Source of the DNA: Acanthopleura granulata
Taxonomy: Eukaryota; Mollusca; Polyplacophora; Chitonida; Chitonidae
Direction: 5' to 3'
NCBI GenBank assembly: GCA_016165875.1
Contig: JABBOT010000034.1
Coordinates: 868,001 to 932,000 of the forward strand
DNA: 64,000 bases
Below, piece after piece: positions 1-13,561 of the stretch. A program made the translations under genes and the position numbers. The notes under the pieces are model-generated. The model worked only from the letters and a program-made list of their open reading frames with translations, did no database searches and was not told the DNA's origin. Every line of letters begins with the position of its first letter. Within the stretch, counting starts at the first letter, position 1.

Positions 1-172
1 GGGCATGTAAGTGTCAAGGCAAATGGGTCATGGGCATGTAAGTGTCAAGGCAAATGGGTCATGGGCATGTAAGTGTCAAGGCAAATGGGTCATGGGCATG
101 TAAGTGTCAAGGCAAATGGGTCATGGGCATGTAAGTGTCAAGGCAAATGGGTCAGGGGCATGTAAATGTTCA
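1..172. repeat. 31-bp tandem repeat at left edge
   Basis: Five near-perfect copies of a 31-bp unit (gggcatgtaagtgtcaaggc plus aaatgggtcat) start at 1, 32, 63, 94 and 125, with a partial sixth. The array probably continues left of the window. Confidence 0.9.
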
Positions 173-3100
173 TTCACACCTTTCTTTCATTGCTACATTT
201 TTTTCCGTGTGAAGGAGGGGATTCTGCCTACCATATTTTAAGTGGTGTCTGTTACATGAAGTTCCTAAAGCACTGATGGACTTGACATATATAATATCGA
301 AGCACATACAGTGTAATGATGATCAACAATTGCAATCCAATTCGGCACAATACCAAGGCTTTCATGGAGTAATTATATGATTAACAAGCCTCTCTGTTAA
401 GTTAATACAGAATGTCTGTGGATTTTCTTCTCTGAAACGTTTGCAATTACATGTATGAAGAGATAACTGCGCCAATGGATACATTTCTTATTGTGTTTGT
501 ATGAATTGCGTGACTTTCGATGAAGCTTGTTATAATGAGGGAGAAGTGTACTTAGTATTTTGGCACTGTGTCAGGTGTGATTGTCATTGAATCAGCTTGT
601 TAATTAGGAAAAGAAATGATAACACCGCCTAAATAATCCTTCTAAACGATCCTAAGCCCCAAGCTCAAGAACCAAAAATTCATCTCATAATGCCTGCAAT
701 CAAAGTGTGACATGTCCAAGAGGGCACTGACTGAATTTTGGAGTACTTCAACTTTGTCTAGAACCAATACTTGCATGTTTATCCATTTTAATGATTACAC
801 TTAAATGGTTTACTTATAAAATAAAAGATTTAGTAAAAGACTTTCTGGGTTACATTGGAAGAGTTTCAGTCTATATGCATGCTGCTGTTTAGGATTAAAT
901 TCATCAGATGATTTCAGGAAACGAATTTCATGTTATCCCACAAAATCAGAACCATTTTCTACCATATACAGTGTGTGCACTGTACATATATAACTTTAAT
1001 TACATAAGGTAATATTTTGTGTAAAAAAAGAAGAAAACACACAAAAAGCAAAACAGACAGAATGGCATTTTTAAATTATATGTTAAGTGTTATGTTTCTA
1101 GAAGGATTTTGACTTTTATGTGTATAAATAATATGCAAAGAATATTGTAGAGTGCATAGCACACTGTTAATTGTTGGTTGCTTGGCACTCCAAACAAAAG
1201 TATGTTTTCAGACACTGTGTTCTGTTTACATTATGTGATATTTGATATGAGACCAAAGTGTGTAAAATATTACTCTTATAAATCCTACACAGCAGTTCTG
1301 AAAGGAAAACTAATTTGTGAGGTAAAAAAAAAATGATGTGCTTCTTATGAGTTTTCCAATTACAAAATTTGTTTATTAATAGCTTAGAGCAATTGTTTGT
1401 TTATTGAATTTTCTTGCAAGAACGAAAGGGGGGCCTAGTAAACCAGATGCGAGAGTTATTCCCCTTTCTAAAGAATTTGTTTTTTTGTTGGTAAACAGTT
1501 TTGATAAGTTTCCCAAATGGAAATAATGCTATGTCACTGTCATGACTGTTGGAAGAGCTAAAGTCTCGCACAGTAAACTACAATGTACATCATAATGCAT
1601 TTGTTCTGTTTGTAGGACAACTGTTGTTTCGGTTTGTTTTTCTTTCCTTTTGTTTCTGTTTTTCTTTCCTTTTCTTTCTGCACTTTCATGGATGTTTTGT
1701 TCAGCAAAGTAACTTCATATATAAACATTGTTATTGGCCGATCACAAATGTTATGAAACCACAGGAATGGGACCATTTCTGAAACAAGTCAGTTCTCAGG
1801 ATCTGTTAAAAAGCACATCATTCTGCGCTATTACTGGACAGGGCTTATGAACTACTTCTTTGATCTTACGAGAACAGTCTGTTCAGAAACAGTGACTTAT
1901 TCCAGAAAAGACCAAGAAAGTTTAAACCGCTTGGACTGACTTGTTTTACACGGTCACTGTTTCCCAGTCTGTTTATCTATACTCTTACATGTATATTAAG
2001 GCAGAGATTCCTGCTTAAAGTTCATCTGAAGGGATTGTACGGCATGTTGGTAGTACTCGTACTGTAGAAGGACCAGAAGTATCATCAGCCCCATTGGAGC
2101 TGGGTCGGCCATGTTGGAGTAGGCTCAGTCATATTGGTGTAGGCACACTCATATTGGGGCCGGGCTGGCAGGGACTGACACGTGTCTCGAGAGGTGATAC
2201 ACGTGAACATGACAGGCAACCAAGCAGCAATGAGAGTTCATTAGATATATGGAGCAATGATGCGCTAAGCGTGTTGAATTGTTGGCCAATGGATTCAGTG
2301 GTATAGATTTTATTTGATTCAGGATCTGTTATACCTTTTAATTTGCCTTTACCCTGCATAGTTATCTGTTCCTATGTACATGTATATTTCTTACAGTACA
2401 TTTTTGACAATTACAGTTTGAATATGTACTTACATTAGCCTGCCAGCACGGAGATTTCTTGTTCTGGGGTGTAACACTGCATTGTGGGTGTAGTGGTACG
2501 TGTTTTGAAATCGTAGATAAGCCAACCCTGTAGACATTCCGTGGCATTAAATACCTCGCTGGTACAGTACTGGTTCAGGATCATGCGCGTAAGACCATCT
2601 ATGCTTTTGTTTGATACATGCCCATTCGCGGTCAGCTAGCAGTGTTATTGATGTCCGTTTGCGTTTTGTTCTTGCTTTTTTCTGATTTCTGATTATATGC
2701 ATTGTGTATGAGAAAATGATGGCGTAGCTCGTAGTCTCTTCCAGAGCCTCAAAGTAATTTTACTGGATATCAACATAGATTTTGGGGTTTCCGCTGAAAT
2801 CTGCATAGTCTGTCCATTCATCACCGTAATGTCTGAAAACGGCCTTAAACAGGGTGTGAAATCAGCATGGTGATCAAACAAATAAAGAAAAAAAACCCCT
2901 CCATTTTTGCATTGATTATATGGCTCTTTATTTTATTATGTTGTTGTTGTTGTTGTCTACGGTTACATATTTTCATATTCTGACTTATGGATTCCCCACA
3001 AGCCTATTTTGAACCTGTAGCCCTTATTTTTAACCTGAAGACCCATGTAAAACCCAAAGATCGTCTTCATACAGCCATTACAGAACTTTTCTCATCACAT

Positions 3101-4150
3101 GTTTGTCATTTAAAGTGCTACCATATCAATATAGTACCACACCATATTTCCAAATGTAAAAGGTATAGGAAGTGTTTAGTGTTACAAACGGGATCGTAAA
3201 AAGGGCGAACATTGGGATATAAGCTGCTCTGGTAACTTGAGTAAAGCTACAAGTCAGGTTTGTGGTTGTGCAAATTTGTATTCTGTCATATTTGCACAGT
3301 GCGAAGCAAAATACTGTTTCAAATTTCATAGCAACAGGATTTTCATCAACTAGCGATGCGCAGATTTTGTATATCAAGGCAGGTATCTACTGATCAGAGA
3401 CATTGAAATCCAGATGTTATATTTTGTTCGCTGTTGGATTTGTGTTGAGCTACAAGTGCTTTTTCAGCAAGTGGAAGAAACCAAGAACACAAGCCAACAA
3501 ACTGCATGTCCTACTGTCCGTCAGGATACAAAATTGGAATTCTTGAATGAAGTTTGTTTGTGAGTGGTTATACTCTCGAACATTGTCTTAACAAAGGTAA
3601 CTTCGTGCAAGGGATACGCGTGATATTCTTGATTGCATAGCTAAAAGTGGCAACGAAATTAGCCGACCTTACAAGCGAAGATTATAAAATGGACAATCAT
3701 TTTTTTCATCTTTTCCTTCCTTTTTGTTAGTGTGCGTTAGCTTTTATGAATGTACAGGGGATAAATTGGAAATAAAATGATTTGTGATATGGGAATACAT
3801 GTACTTCAAGCAGTTTGTTTTTAATGCACATGAGTTATTTTGAGTACGCTTATATAAACGGTGAAGTACGTGTACGTAAGTGAAGATGTTTTCTGTGATG
3901 TTGCCATCTCAAAGTGTCAGACTCTAGTTCAGTTGAGAAAAAACTCTGAGCAGAAGTACATACACCGACTACATGGTGCCTGCGTCACAAGGCTATACTG
4001 GGCTAAAGGTCACAAGTTTAATCTTACTGGAAAAAAAAATTGAAGCCGGATGTTCAAGCTCGACTGAAATTGTACTATATTAGCATAGAATTCTCCGTCC
4101 CAAAGTTTTATCGATATGATGCATATATTTATGACTTTAATTTGGATTAC
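173..4150. other. Non-coding stretch, nothing recognised
   Basis: AT-rich sequence with only short readings in all frames. No domain, splice-consistent exon series or RNA gene was recognised. Confidence 0.6.
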
Positions 4151-4151
4151 A

Positions 4152-4300
4152 ATGTTTTTATTTATTTATTTGCTTGGGGTTGTATGCTGTACCCAAGAAT
4201 ATTTCACTTATACGATGGCGGTCAGCATTATGGTGGGAAGAGACCAGGCAGATACCCTGGGAAACCCACAACCATCGGCAGTAAATGGTTGTACGATAAA
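4152..4300 (-). mobile_element. SINE family A, partial
   Basis: Contains the family A body in antisense on the plus strand: the A/T-rich tail, then cccaagaatatttcactta and cagcattatggtggga. The tRNA-like head is missing. Confidence 0.7.
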
Positions 4301-4559
4301 GCCCTAAATCGCCTTACAAAGCGGGACACAGTGGCCGCTGTGAATCTGACAATGGTGGCCCAATCAAGGGTAGGGTGCAAGTATCCCGGTCGCCTTTCTT
4401 ACTCGGGCACTTTGAAAAGAGGGAGCCATTAAAAATGCCATTGTGAGTAAGACACGACACAGAGACTTTGCAGAGACCAAGATACTACGCAAAAGATGGC
4501 AAACAAAAGACGTCGTAACAAACGCTGTCGGAACGATCCAATATTTTGCTTAAAAATAT

Positions 4560-5112
4560 TTGTAAGAAACGGCAGAGGACTCAACCGTGGTCTGGGATAG
4601 AACTGCTGACAAGCGTTGTAGGACCGACCCTGTGATTTGGAAGAAAATGCTGGGAATATCATTGTGCCAAAGAGTGTAGGATCGACCCTGTCTTGGGAAT
4701 GAAAATGCTGGGAATGTCGATGTGAAGAACATTGTAGGACCGACCCTGTGATAGGAATGAAAATGCTGGGATTGTCGGTGTAAACAAACGTTGTAGCAAC
4801 GATCTTGTGGTGTGGAATGAAAATGCAGGGATTGTCGCTGTAACAAACGTTGTCGGTCCAGTCCTGTGTTTTGGCTGTAAATGCTGAGAATATCCACTCA
4901 TTGCAAACGCTGTAGGATTGATCCTGTGTTGGGAACTGCAATACTGGGATTGTCCCTATAACAAACGTTGTACTACAGACCCTGTGGTGGGGACTGAAAA
5001 TGCCATAATAAACATTGTAGGAACTGTCCAGTGTTTTGGGTGAAAATGCAGGGATTGTCGCTGTAACAAACGTTGAATGACCGACTCTGTGTTTGGGATG
5101 AAAAATGCAGAT
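4560..5112. repeat. About 59-bp minisatellite
   Basis: About nine diverged units with the core gaaaatgctgggattgtcg and aacgttgtaggaccgaccct. The repeat keeps a 241-residue minus-strand frame open, a consequence of the periodicity. Confidence 0.8.
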
Positions 5113-6465
5113 TTCTTCATACCGCAGTAACGCGAGCCGAACGAACAAAACCATTGCTTTTGGGAAAGCCTTGTACGCTCGGATCGAGTCATCAGGCAGA
5201 AGATCTTGAAGCTAGGTCTCCATGTAAAACGACGCCAATACCCCAAGTGCATCATGCCTTTATACTACGAAGACGTCAAATCCAATACATCACACTACAT
5301 TATTTCTGGTAAGTATGCAGTTTTACCATGTGACGTAGCCCAACGTTTCCACGGAGTGTACAACACATCTTTCGCTAAATCCGTTATGTGGGCAATCACC
5401 GATAAGATTTACGTCGGGCTAACATATTAATTCCTTTCTGAATGAATTAATCCGTTAAGTCCACGGATCTATTCCTCAGATAATGGATTTAACGGGAGAT
5501 TTCTTCAAGGTGAAGTAACAAAAAACAAAAAAACATCCACTTGCGCCTCCCCACCCTGGCTACCATTACCCTCTACCACAAACCCTCCCACTGCCTACAC
5601 TCTTACAAAAAGGCGCAAACTGGACTTGAACGCACTTTACCCATCGTTCAGCGAAGAGTTAGTGGATTCATTCTGTAAACCCATTAACGCATTGTGGTAA
5701 TCTGACCTCTGTTGTCCACAATGGCCTTTAACATGTATATATGGAATACAGCAGCGACATATATCGTTTCTATATTATTACTGTATGGAAATGGTCTGAG
5801 ACAGCCCTATAAGTGTATACATCCGGTTACTATGATAACACAGCACGTCTGTTCACACAGCTGCTATAAGATTGCGACTGTGTGCGCGGTGTAGTAAACG
5901 TTTTCCGCCTATATGGATTTCGGGTCCATGGTTTTCAAAAAACTGATCAGCCTGATACATGCTGACTGTTCGAGATAGTTGGTGCCTGCTGAATCAGCTA
6001 TCACGCTGACTAGGCCCATATACCCGCTAAATAGTTCTTTACACCAGCTGGATTTATTTATAGGCCGGCAAAATATGCCAACAAACCCGCTGAACAGGAC
6101 TGACTATATGCCCATAAGCCTAGATAATAATGTAAATAAATAAATATATAATAAAATATATAATAAAAATAGATAAATATATACCTACAGCTGCTAAATA
6201 AGCCTACACCCTCTGAATAAGCCTATACACCATCTGAATACACCTGCCCACTCTGAATACGCACTTTAGACGCAAAACCGGCAAGCCAACCTAGGCCTAA
6301 ACTGTAGATGTTAAAGGCGATTTACACAACAGAATACAACCAGTCTGACTTTCTTTGATAAGCATACTTACTGTTACAGTGCCTGCGTAAATATGCCAGT
6401 GTTTCATGAAATTATGATATGCAAACGATTTCACAGCTAGGCTAGCGTAGCCTGAAGATAATAAA
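5113..6465. other. Non-coding stretch, nothing recognised
   Basis: No supported gene. A short AT-rich run (about 6130-6190) is the only simple feature. Confidence 0.55.
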
Positions 6466-6469
6466 AAGC

Positions 6470-6800
6470 GTTATTTTCTTCAGACACTCTAGGGCTTTAC
6501 TACGTTATTGCTTTACTATGTTAAATGATATTGCGCATTAAATGTGATGACAACACAGCGCTTTACGTTGCTCAAGACCAGCGACGTCAAACAAATGGCA
6601 TTTAACCTCAGTGTAATTTTTTTTACCTAATTCTGCGTAAGCCATGGTGCTAAGGGATGCGTACGTTGCTAGTTCTTAAGCATTTGCATGAACAGTTAGG
6701 ATAAAGTCCTAACTGAGGTAATTTGACCAATGCCAGGATTTCATGGGTAACGTGTGGCTATTTACCAGCTATCACACTGTAGTCGCTGCTCTGGTTTTAC
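6470..6800 (-). repeat. Interspersed repeat family D copy
   Basis: Shares aatgtgatgacaacacagcg, the tacctaattctgcgtaagc core and the canopy of short blocks (tcaggcctc.., aggtaaattgac-like) with copies at 11985, 15755, 42080 and 61890. It reads in reverse relative to 11985. The origin is unknown. Confidence 0.6.
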
Positions 6801-7508
6801 TCCCTGTGCTGTAGCCCTTTGTATTTACCAGAACAAACTTGCCTGCATGACAAACTATTGGGGATATGAAATAGTGTGGTTTTATTTGTGAAGGAATTGC
6901 AAATATGTGAGCCAGGCATATTGTTACCAAAACCCTAATTATTCATTACAACAACCAGCATCACAGAACCACCTTGTTTCAAAATGTGTCCGATAAAACA
7001 AGCGCTTGGGCAATGAGTGAAACTTCAATTATAAAATCATTTTTGATACTTGTCGTCTTTATAAGAAAGATAAATGCTGAGATTAAATTTAAATGTGTAT
7101 AGGCAAAGCCATAACACCCCCGTACCTGCGAACTTATTCCAATTTTAAGAAATGGTGAACATTCTCTTAATGCGATGGCAGCCACAGTGCTGGTTTTGAA
7201 TTTCATAAAAATATTCACTTCTCTATGTCATGTTTTACCCGAAATAAAAAAAAATCAATATATACTAATCAATATTGTGTTTTCATCAAAAAGCTTATTT
7301 AAACAGGTGGGTAAATGATATATCTATACAAGCACATAGCTTCGCTCGGTCATCATGATGTGCTAAGTTAAATTTAGGCTTCCAAACAGACATTCTTCGA
7401 AAATATCTCCGAATGCTACTACTTCCTGCAATTGGCGCTACACTTTTTAAAGTGTCGTGTATAACTGTTTGGTCTTGATGTTCCAATATATTGTTAACTG
7501 ATTTGAAA

Positions 7509-7715
7509 AGGCATCAGCGGTCACTGATTTCGTAAAGGCATTAACGGTGACTTATTTATAAAGACATCAGCGGTCACTGATTTCGTAAAGGCATTAACGG
7601 TGACTTATTTATAAAGACATCAGCGGTCACTGATTTCGTAAAGGCATTAACGGTGACTTGTTTATAAAGGCATCAGCGGTCATTGATATTACAAAGGCTT
7701 CAGTCGTCGCTGATT
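7509..7715. repeat. 53-bp tandem repeat
   Basis: About four copies of catcagcggtcactgatttc followed by aaggcattaacggtgactta; starts near 7512, 7565 and 7618, with a decayed last unit. Confidence 0.85.
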
Positions 7716-7719
7716 TTAA

Positions 7720-8230
7720 AATCTGAGTTAAAGTGTCCCCACAAATCCTTCCCTTGTATAATTTGGAGTATTTTTAGGACGGACATACAAGAAAACTCAT
7801 TCCAGGGAATAATTAGTTGCGTGGCTTTTTAAAATAAAACATATGTAGCGCTACTCTCCGTGTACAGCAGTGTCGTTCAGTTTACTGAACCCAGACTCCA
7901 AAGCTGCCTCAGTTGCGCAATAACCGTTCCAGCGCAAATGTGCATGCGCTAAAAGTAGCATAAAATAAATAAAACATAGTATGTTATAAAACAAAACTAC
8001 TTATATATACCAAATGACTTATTCCCGACCTGAAATTAAACAAAATTATTAAGGCACGCGCGTAAGTTCGCACAAACTGGTGGGGTGAAATATATGAACG
8101 GGGCTTCCTCAGTTTTACAGCTTTTAATCGGACGCTAGAGCTAAGCCACTTTGCGCTTTGTTATACGTCTAAAGCTAGAAATGAAGTGTTTGTCTTGTCA
8201 TCAAATCTGCCTCTATCTGCCCACCTGTTA
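7720..8230. other. Non-coding stretch, nothing recognised
   Basis: No supported feature on either strand. Confidence 0.5.
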
Positions 8231-8235
8231 ACCGT

Positions 8236-8325
8236 GTCAACCTCGAGAGCCTGAAAGACGTGGAAAGAAGCGGGCCTCAGCATACAGCCTTGTCGAACAC
8301 CACTGGCACACATTGACTGTAAATG
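8236..8325 (-). mobile_element. Fragment of a non-LTR retrotransposon reverse transcriptase
   Basis: The minus strand reads SGVRQGCMLRP followed by ASFHVFQALEVD. GVRQGCxLSP is a conserved LINE reverse-transcriptase block (finger/palm). Only this motif survives, with no flanking RT domain, so this is a dead fragment. Confidence 0.5.
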
Positions 8326-8329
8326 CAGG

Positions 8330-11300
8330 ATCGATACCTCTTATGTCCAGCACCTGTTAGGAACCCATGTTATGGCCTTACTTTTTGAGGGTGTGAATGT
8401 GATTTATTGTACTGTACGTACAGCTGTGTTTTACACACTCAGACTTTATACACTCCCTCCATATGGCTTGTATGGATATGTATGTCATTTGCACATTATG
8501 TGATATACTTCTTCAATCTGTCGGCCATGTAAAGTAGCAATTTGGCAGCAATTTGTCTTATCGTGAAAGGAACTTTATTAAACATTAAATTTCACCAATT
8601 CTGGAAATCATCACTTTCAGGCACTGTTTATAAATTGCATACTGTAACATTTGAACAGAGAAATACACCAGTCTGTGTCTCCGTATACAGCAGCTACATT
8701 GCTGGAAAAGCTTCGTCCAACAAAATCTAACTAATTCTGTGTAAAGAGGATTGGAGGTACATGTAGTCCGGTTTGAACCCGTACCTGATATATATTTGCC
8801 ATTGGAAGACAGACGCCTTTAACTACTACTCCTAGGTTCACCTCCTCTGGGCTTATGCTACAATATGTGGTGTATTTAAGGTTTTCACCAGGTGAATATT
8901 AAGTTTTCTTACATAGGATGTGGCTCTGAAATGTTGCCCCTAAAACTATCACGTACCGGTATTACATTGCCTTATCAATATCAGAAATAAATATTACCAA
9001 ATCGAAGAGCACACAGTTGTCGGTTGAAGCCAGATGTGAAGCTATGTAAACTTGATCATACAAACACACCTGTCTTCATCGTGGAGACTGGTCAGTCAAT
9101 ATATTACATCCTGTCCAGGTTTACCCAGGGGTTTCCTCTAGTTTCCTCGCAGCGAAATCGTGACTAACAAGTCTTGACGAGGGACACATTTCTGTTCATA
9201 TGATATAAGGAAGATACTTTAAATCAATTGGCCTTTCCTTACGGGCTCTTACTGAAAGGTTCATTTGATCTGATAAAGAATCAAATAATATGAACTCTTC
9301 ATTTTGTTTTGTTGTTTTTTTCTTGATTTTTCGACCATATTCCTTCATTTCTGCTTTCAACCAGTTATAACTGGGACACGGCCATAATATTCCATTTTGG
9401 TTTGTAAACATGTCTTATATACTCTTAGTTAAAAGTATCGAAAGTATGGAAGCCAACCGTATGTTAAGATTAATCATGGTGACACAATGAAGATTTCAAA
9501 CGATCCATATGCAGAGGAGTATTTAATTATCCGGCAGCACTTACACATTTATTAAAATGTTTGAAACTGTGTATGGGCAGATAGCATTCTACGTTAATTT
9601 GTATATTCGAACTGAAAGTTAGCAAAATATAGTAGGACGTCACAGCTTTTTTTATATTTCCTTTTAATTTGAGCGTATGTTGCAAACTACAACATTAATA
9701 TCTACATGTCTTCAGAAATATCCTACATAAATCAATAACTGCTCGTAGAATTTTTGGTCCATAAACACATATATCTACAAAATAACGGCATTCATTTCGT
9801 GAATATAATCTACTTACCAATTATCCACATGCTGTATTTTAAAACAAAAAGGGGTAGCTGGACCCAGCTCATGTTTTCGATCGTCTTGCCTCTCTGTCCA
9901 TGCTACCACACGGGCCTGTGTTGAACCATACCACGTGTCTTCCATATTTATAGGATCACGCGCGCGGGAAATTGACATCTGGTAAAATAAAATGGCGCCT
10001 GATCATTGTGTATTCATATGGCAGTCGGTACCGGTGTTCATAAACTCTTCTCCCGTATATGAAATACAGCAATGCTTTGGCCCTAAATCCCCTCCTCCAA
10101 CCAAAAGTTGTCAGCAGGATTTAAATGGAGTTAAATATAGAGAAATCTCTCAAATTAATTCAACCATCTGTTGCGCTTGCGTGGGAATTCACAGCTCGTA
10201 GAAACTGACGAGTTTAAGTTTGACACTGATAAGGAAGGCGGGTATCTCCTCTATCTGCCTGGGACATCTTAAGAGATAAATGTCGTGAGACATTTGTCGT
10301 ACCAGGGACCAGTCAGATATATATCCGTACACAGGCATTGATAAGAGGAGGCCAAGTTTTCTAAACGCCACACTTGATAAGACTGGGAAGGTTGCCATTT
10401 GCGTTTTTAGGGCTGAGAAACTTGAGGGCTGTTATATATATATACCCTATTTTACATTAATAGACTATACATCAGATGCGTAAACAAATAAAATACAAAA
10501 TCGTATCAAATATCGTTTCAGAAATGACGTGAGTTTTGCCTTAACTTAAAATTTAACTCAATTTACGTGTAAATAGCGGCTTTCCATATTAAACTGTTGA
10601 CGAGACAACTGTTCTTTTTCCAAATAGGCCTGTTCACTATATATGTGTAATTCTATAACTGTAACATGAGTGAATAGTTTCAATGACTTTGAACATAATT
10701 CATGACAGATGGTAATGGACAACCGGACCCACGGTTATATGATCTAATAGAGTGCTAGTAAACTGGGGCCTATAGCTGAAGGTAAACACGTCAGTTGTGG
10801 ATTCGTCCAGTTTTAAAGCGTTCGATTTCACTGCATATGCAACGTCCTTTTATATACTATTTCGATTACTTATACTTCCACAGGTTCCTAGGGACATTCT
10901 GAAACGGGGGTGACGTGTCCCAACCCAAAAGTCAGGGGCCTCTGAAGCTTTTGGATCTTGCACGACAAAATTATATAGCATTGGGCTGAGTAAGCAGATG
11001 TTTGCATAAAATGTCTAGCGTGTTAAACCTTGTAAATATCGTCGTAATTATGCCTGTTAATCAACGTTTAACCGCAAAATATTCTGCACTGGATTTCTCA
11101 GGCGCGTATACACCTTCACTCCATATGCAGAGCTCGTCTCTTTTTTCCTCGCTCTTTCCCTTATTTCTCTGATTTCTTATTTATTGACGTTTTCCTTCCT
11201 CGAAAAGAGGGGTTGTTTATACTCGATTACCTTCTCTATACAGCGATCTGGGTGCAGTAGTTTTTATTTTTCTTTCTTTTGATTTCAACTGGTTCTTGTT

Positions 11301-11980
11301 TTGTGCATAAAATGTATTTAGCTGATCGTTGCTAAATAGCTTACAGTGCAATGACATACGGTGAAAGTGAAATAGCAGTCATACTGTAATAAACAAGAAA
11401 GCCCCCTTTTCGCCCCTCATTTATTTTTTTTTTTTTAGATCCAGCCACCACAAAAAAGAGAGAAGAAAGAGATAAGATGTATAGCCTATACAAATTCTTC
11501 CAGCTGATCAGATACAGACAATCGTTTGTTCACGTCGTTTTGGTTTCCGGAGTATATGCACGTGTCGTGTTTTTTTTTTTTTTTGTTGTTTCACCTAGGC
11601 CACCATATGTTCACCAGATAGACAATTTACTGGTGTTACATTTTGTCAGGACGAGAATAGTTTGATTTCTTACGAACTTATTATGCGAGCAGGCGGCACG
11701 TGAGGGCTCGATCGAGGCAGGGCAACGCCTATAGTGTGCAGTTTTGTAATCCCCCCCCCCCACGTTTATTTTGTGATGGCCCCGTTGAACACAATGACAC
11801 ATCCTGCTGAGCAAAAACATGCCGAAATGCCCAGTTTTGACTTTTGAGGCCATCAAAATTCTAGGTTAATTTACTTCTCATTTAATTATTTCTCAACCAT
11901 GCGTCATTACATCGATGTGTAGTTTGGAATCATTTTCTCTACCTTGGCGTGTTCAGGTGTAAATCTAAGAGTCTAGAATA
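8330..11980. other. Non-coding stretch, nothing recognised
   Basis: Short frames only. Contains homopolymer runs (T near 11420 and 11570, C near 11750). No gene can be supported. Confidence 0.5.
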
Positions 11981-11984
11981 GTAA

Positions 11985-12240
11985 ACACTGCAGCATGGAG
12001 AGTAGAAACAGACCAACCACTACAGTGAGATAGTTGGCAAATGGTCACACGTAACGGGAGAAATCGGGCCTCTTAGCAACTTACCTCATTTAGGGTTTTA
12101 TTCTAACTGTTCATGTGAATGCATAAACAGCAGTAATTTACACATCCCCTACCACCAAGGCTAAAACAGAATTATGTGGAAAAAAGTGCATTCATGTTAA
12201 ATGCAAAATATTACAGGTCACTAGAGGCCTAGTCTAGAAT
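11985..12240 (+). repeat. Interspersed repeat family D copy
   Basis: Blocks atagttggcaaatggtcaca, cttacctcatttagggtttt and ctaaaacagaattatgtgga recur in the same order at 15755 and 61890. Confidence 0.7.
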
Positions 12241-12308
12241 GACACAAAATGGTGTGTTTTCAGGTCACTAGAGGCCTAGCCTAGAATGACACAAAATGGT
12301 GTGTTTTC
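12214..12308. repeat. 47-bp direct duplication
   Basis: Two adjacent copies of caggtcactagaggcctag through ggtgtgttttc, at the end of a family D element. Confidence 0.85.
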
Positions 12309-12499
12309 ATCAGACGTAAAAAACCATAACATGAAAACAGACTTTTTCTTCAGTATTACCCACAAACTACTATCCACAATGGGTATACCCTATACTTGTT
12401 TTCTCTGTGTTTCCAATATCTGTAACTTAACATTAAATATATATGCATGACAGACGTCAATATACGCGACCAAACTTGGCTTCATTTCCAGTGTATGTA

Positions 12500-12782
12500 T
12501 TGCTAGGGGATTTACTTCCTACCCAACAATTTTTCAGTTACATGACGACGAGGAGTTCTGAGAATGTATGTGTATACTGTGTCTTCTTGTGGCAGAGAGT
12601 CCATGTCGTCGCCGCCGCCCCTGGAACCTTATATCGAAGACACCAGACATTACCCCCATACCCGGTCACATTACATGTGTTCTGATACCAGGGCGACTTG
12701 TCCCGCTTTCCTTGCTCTAACCTCCTTCCGCTGACCGCCGCAGCATGAGGTACCATTTTAAAAATCTTTGGTATGACCTGAC
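12500..12782 (-). mobile_element. SINE family B, tail and body
   Basis: Family B body (cttcttgtggcagagagtcc, ccggtcacattac, tttccttgctctaacct) read in antisense, running to ctttggtatgacctg. It lacks its tRNA-like head and passes straight into family A sequence. Confidence 0.75.
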
Positions 12783-12947
12783 CTGGGATTCGCGACCATC
12801 CAGAGGTTGCTTGTGGACGTTCCCATGCACGGCCAGAGAGGAAGCCAGGATGAGCTGGACTTGAAATCACAGCGACCGCATTAGTGAGAGGCACGGGGCC
12901 TTAACGCCGCGCTGGCGAGCTAACCCCCCTCGGCCACGGAGACCCCG
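12783..12947 (-). mobile_element. SINE family A, 5' part
   Basis: Minus strand begins with ggtctccgtggccgaggggg, a tRNA-like A-box region, then the B-box-like stretch near cttgaaatcacagcgaccgc (plus strand). Joined without a gap to family B body: a chimera or nested insertion. Confidence 0.7.
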
Positions 12948-12994
12948 ATCTAAACCACTAATCCAACGGACATGCCTCTGCCTTAAACAACCGG

Positions 12995-13437
12995 AGAAGG
13001 CATCTGTTTCCGCTGTAACGTCACCCGTTCTTAGTTCACCATTTTGCCGTATAGAAGTTAAGCGTTAAATCAGCAGTTTTCCTTCTGATTACGAGACAAT
13101 TTCGACACATCATTTCCCCCCAAAGTGTGGTCTTCTCTGGTCATAATAAGTGGGACCGAAGAGCATAGGGTACGGATGGCGCAACATCGTGTTTCTGGTC
13201 TCTCTGAAATGTCATGTGGCAGCACAAAGGAAGCAAAAACGGCCACAGTCAGAATCAAACGGGCTGCCATGATCTCAATTTTAGCCAGTAAAGGGCGAGA
13301 TACTTCTACTACTGGAGAAGGCATATCTTTCCGCTGTGACGTCACCCGTTCCTTGTTCACCATTTTACCATATATAATAAGTAGGCCTACTAAATCAGTT
13401 GTTTTCCTTCTGATCACGAGACAATTCCGATATACTT
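12995..13437. repeat. Direct repeat pair, about 120 bp each
   Basis: About 12995-13115 and 13311-13437 share ccgctgtaacgtcacccgtt and gttttccttctgattacgag. Spacing is about 315 bases; the intervening sequence is unique. Confidence 0.75.
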
Positions 13438-13561
13438 TAAAGACATTTTCAACAAGGAACTTTTAGTGGAATACGCCTAAGGATTTTCGCCAAAGCCCTC
13501 AAATGAGAAGCCACAATGCGTGATCCACGATTGTAATAATAAGAGGACCATAGTTCATTGT

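Noticed and set aside
1..172. CRISPR-like regular repeats at the left edge (also 7509-7715)
   Set aside because: Units are directly adjacent with no variable spacers, in a eukaryotic context; ordinary minisatellites.
12783..12947. Functional tRNA genes at the SINE A/B heads
   Set aside because: A- and B-box-like sequences are present, but the acceptor and anticodon arms do not close and each runs into a SINE body.
13125..13466. Readings of over 110 residues on both strands at 13070-13466
   Set aside because: They overlap each other on opposite strands, cover a non-coding direct repeat and show no recognisable domain.
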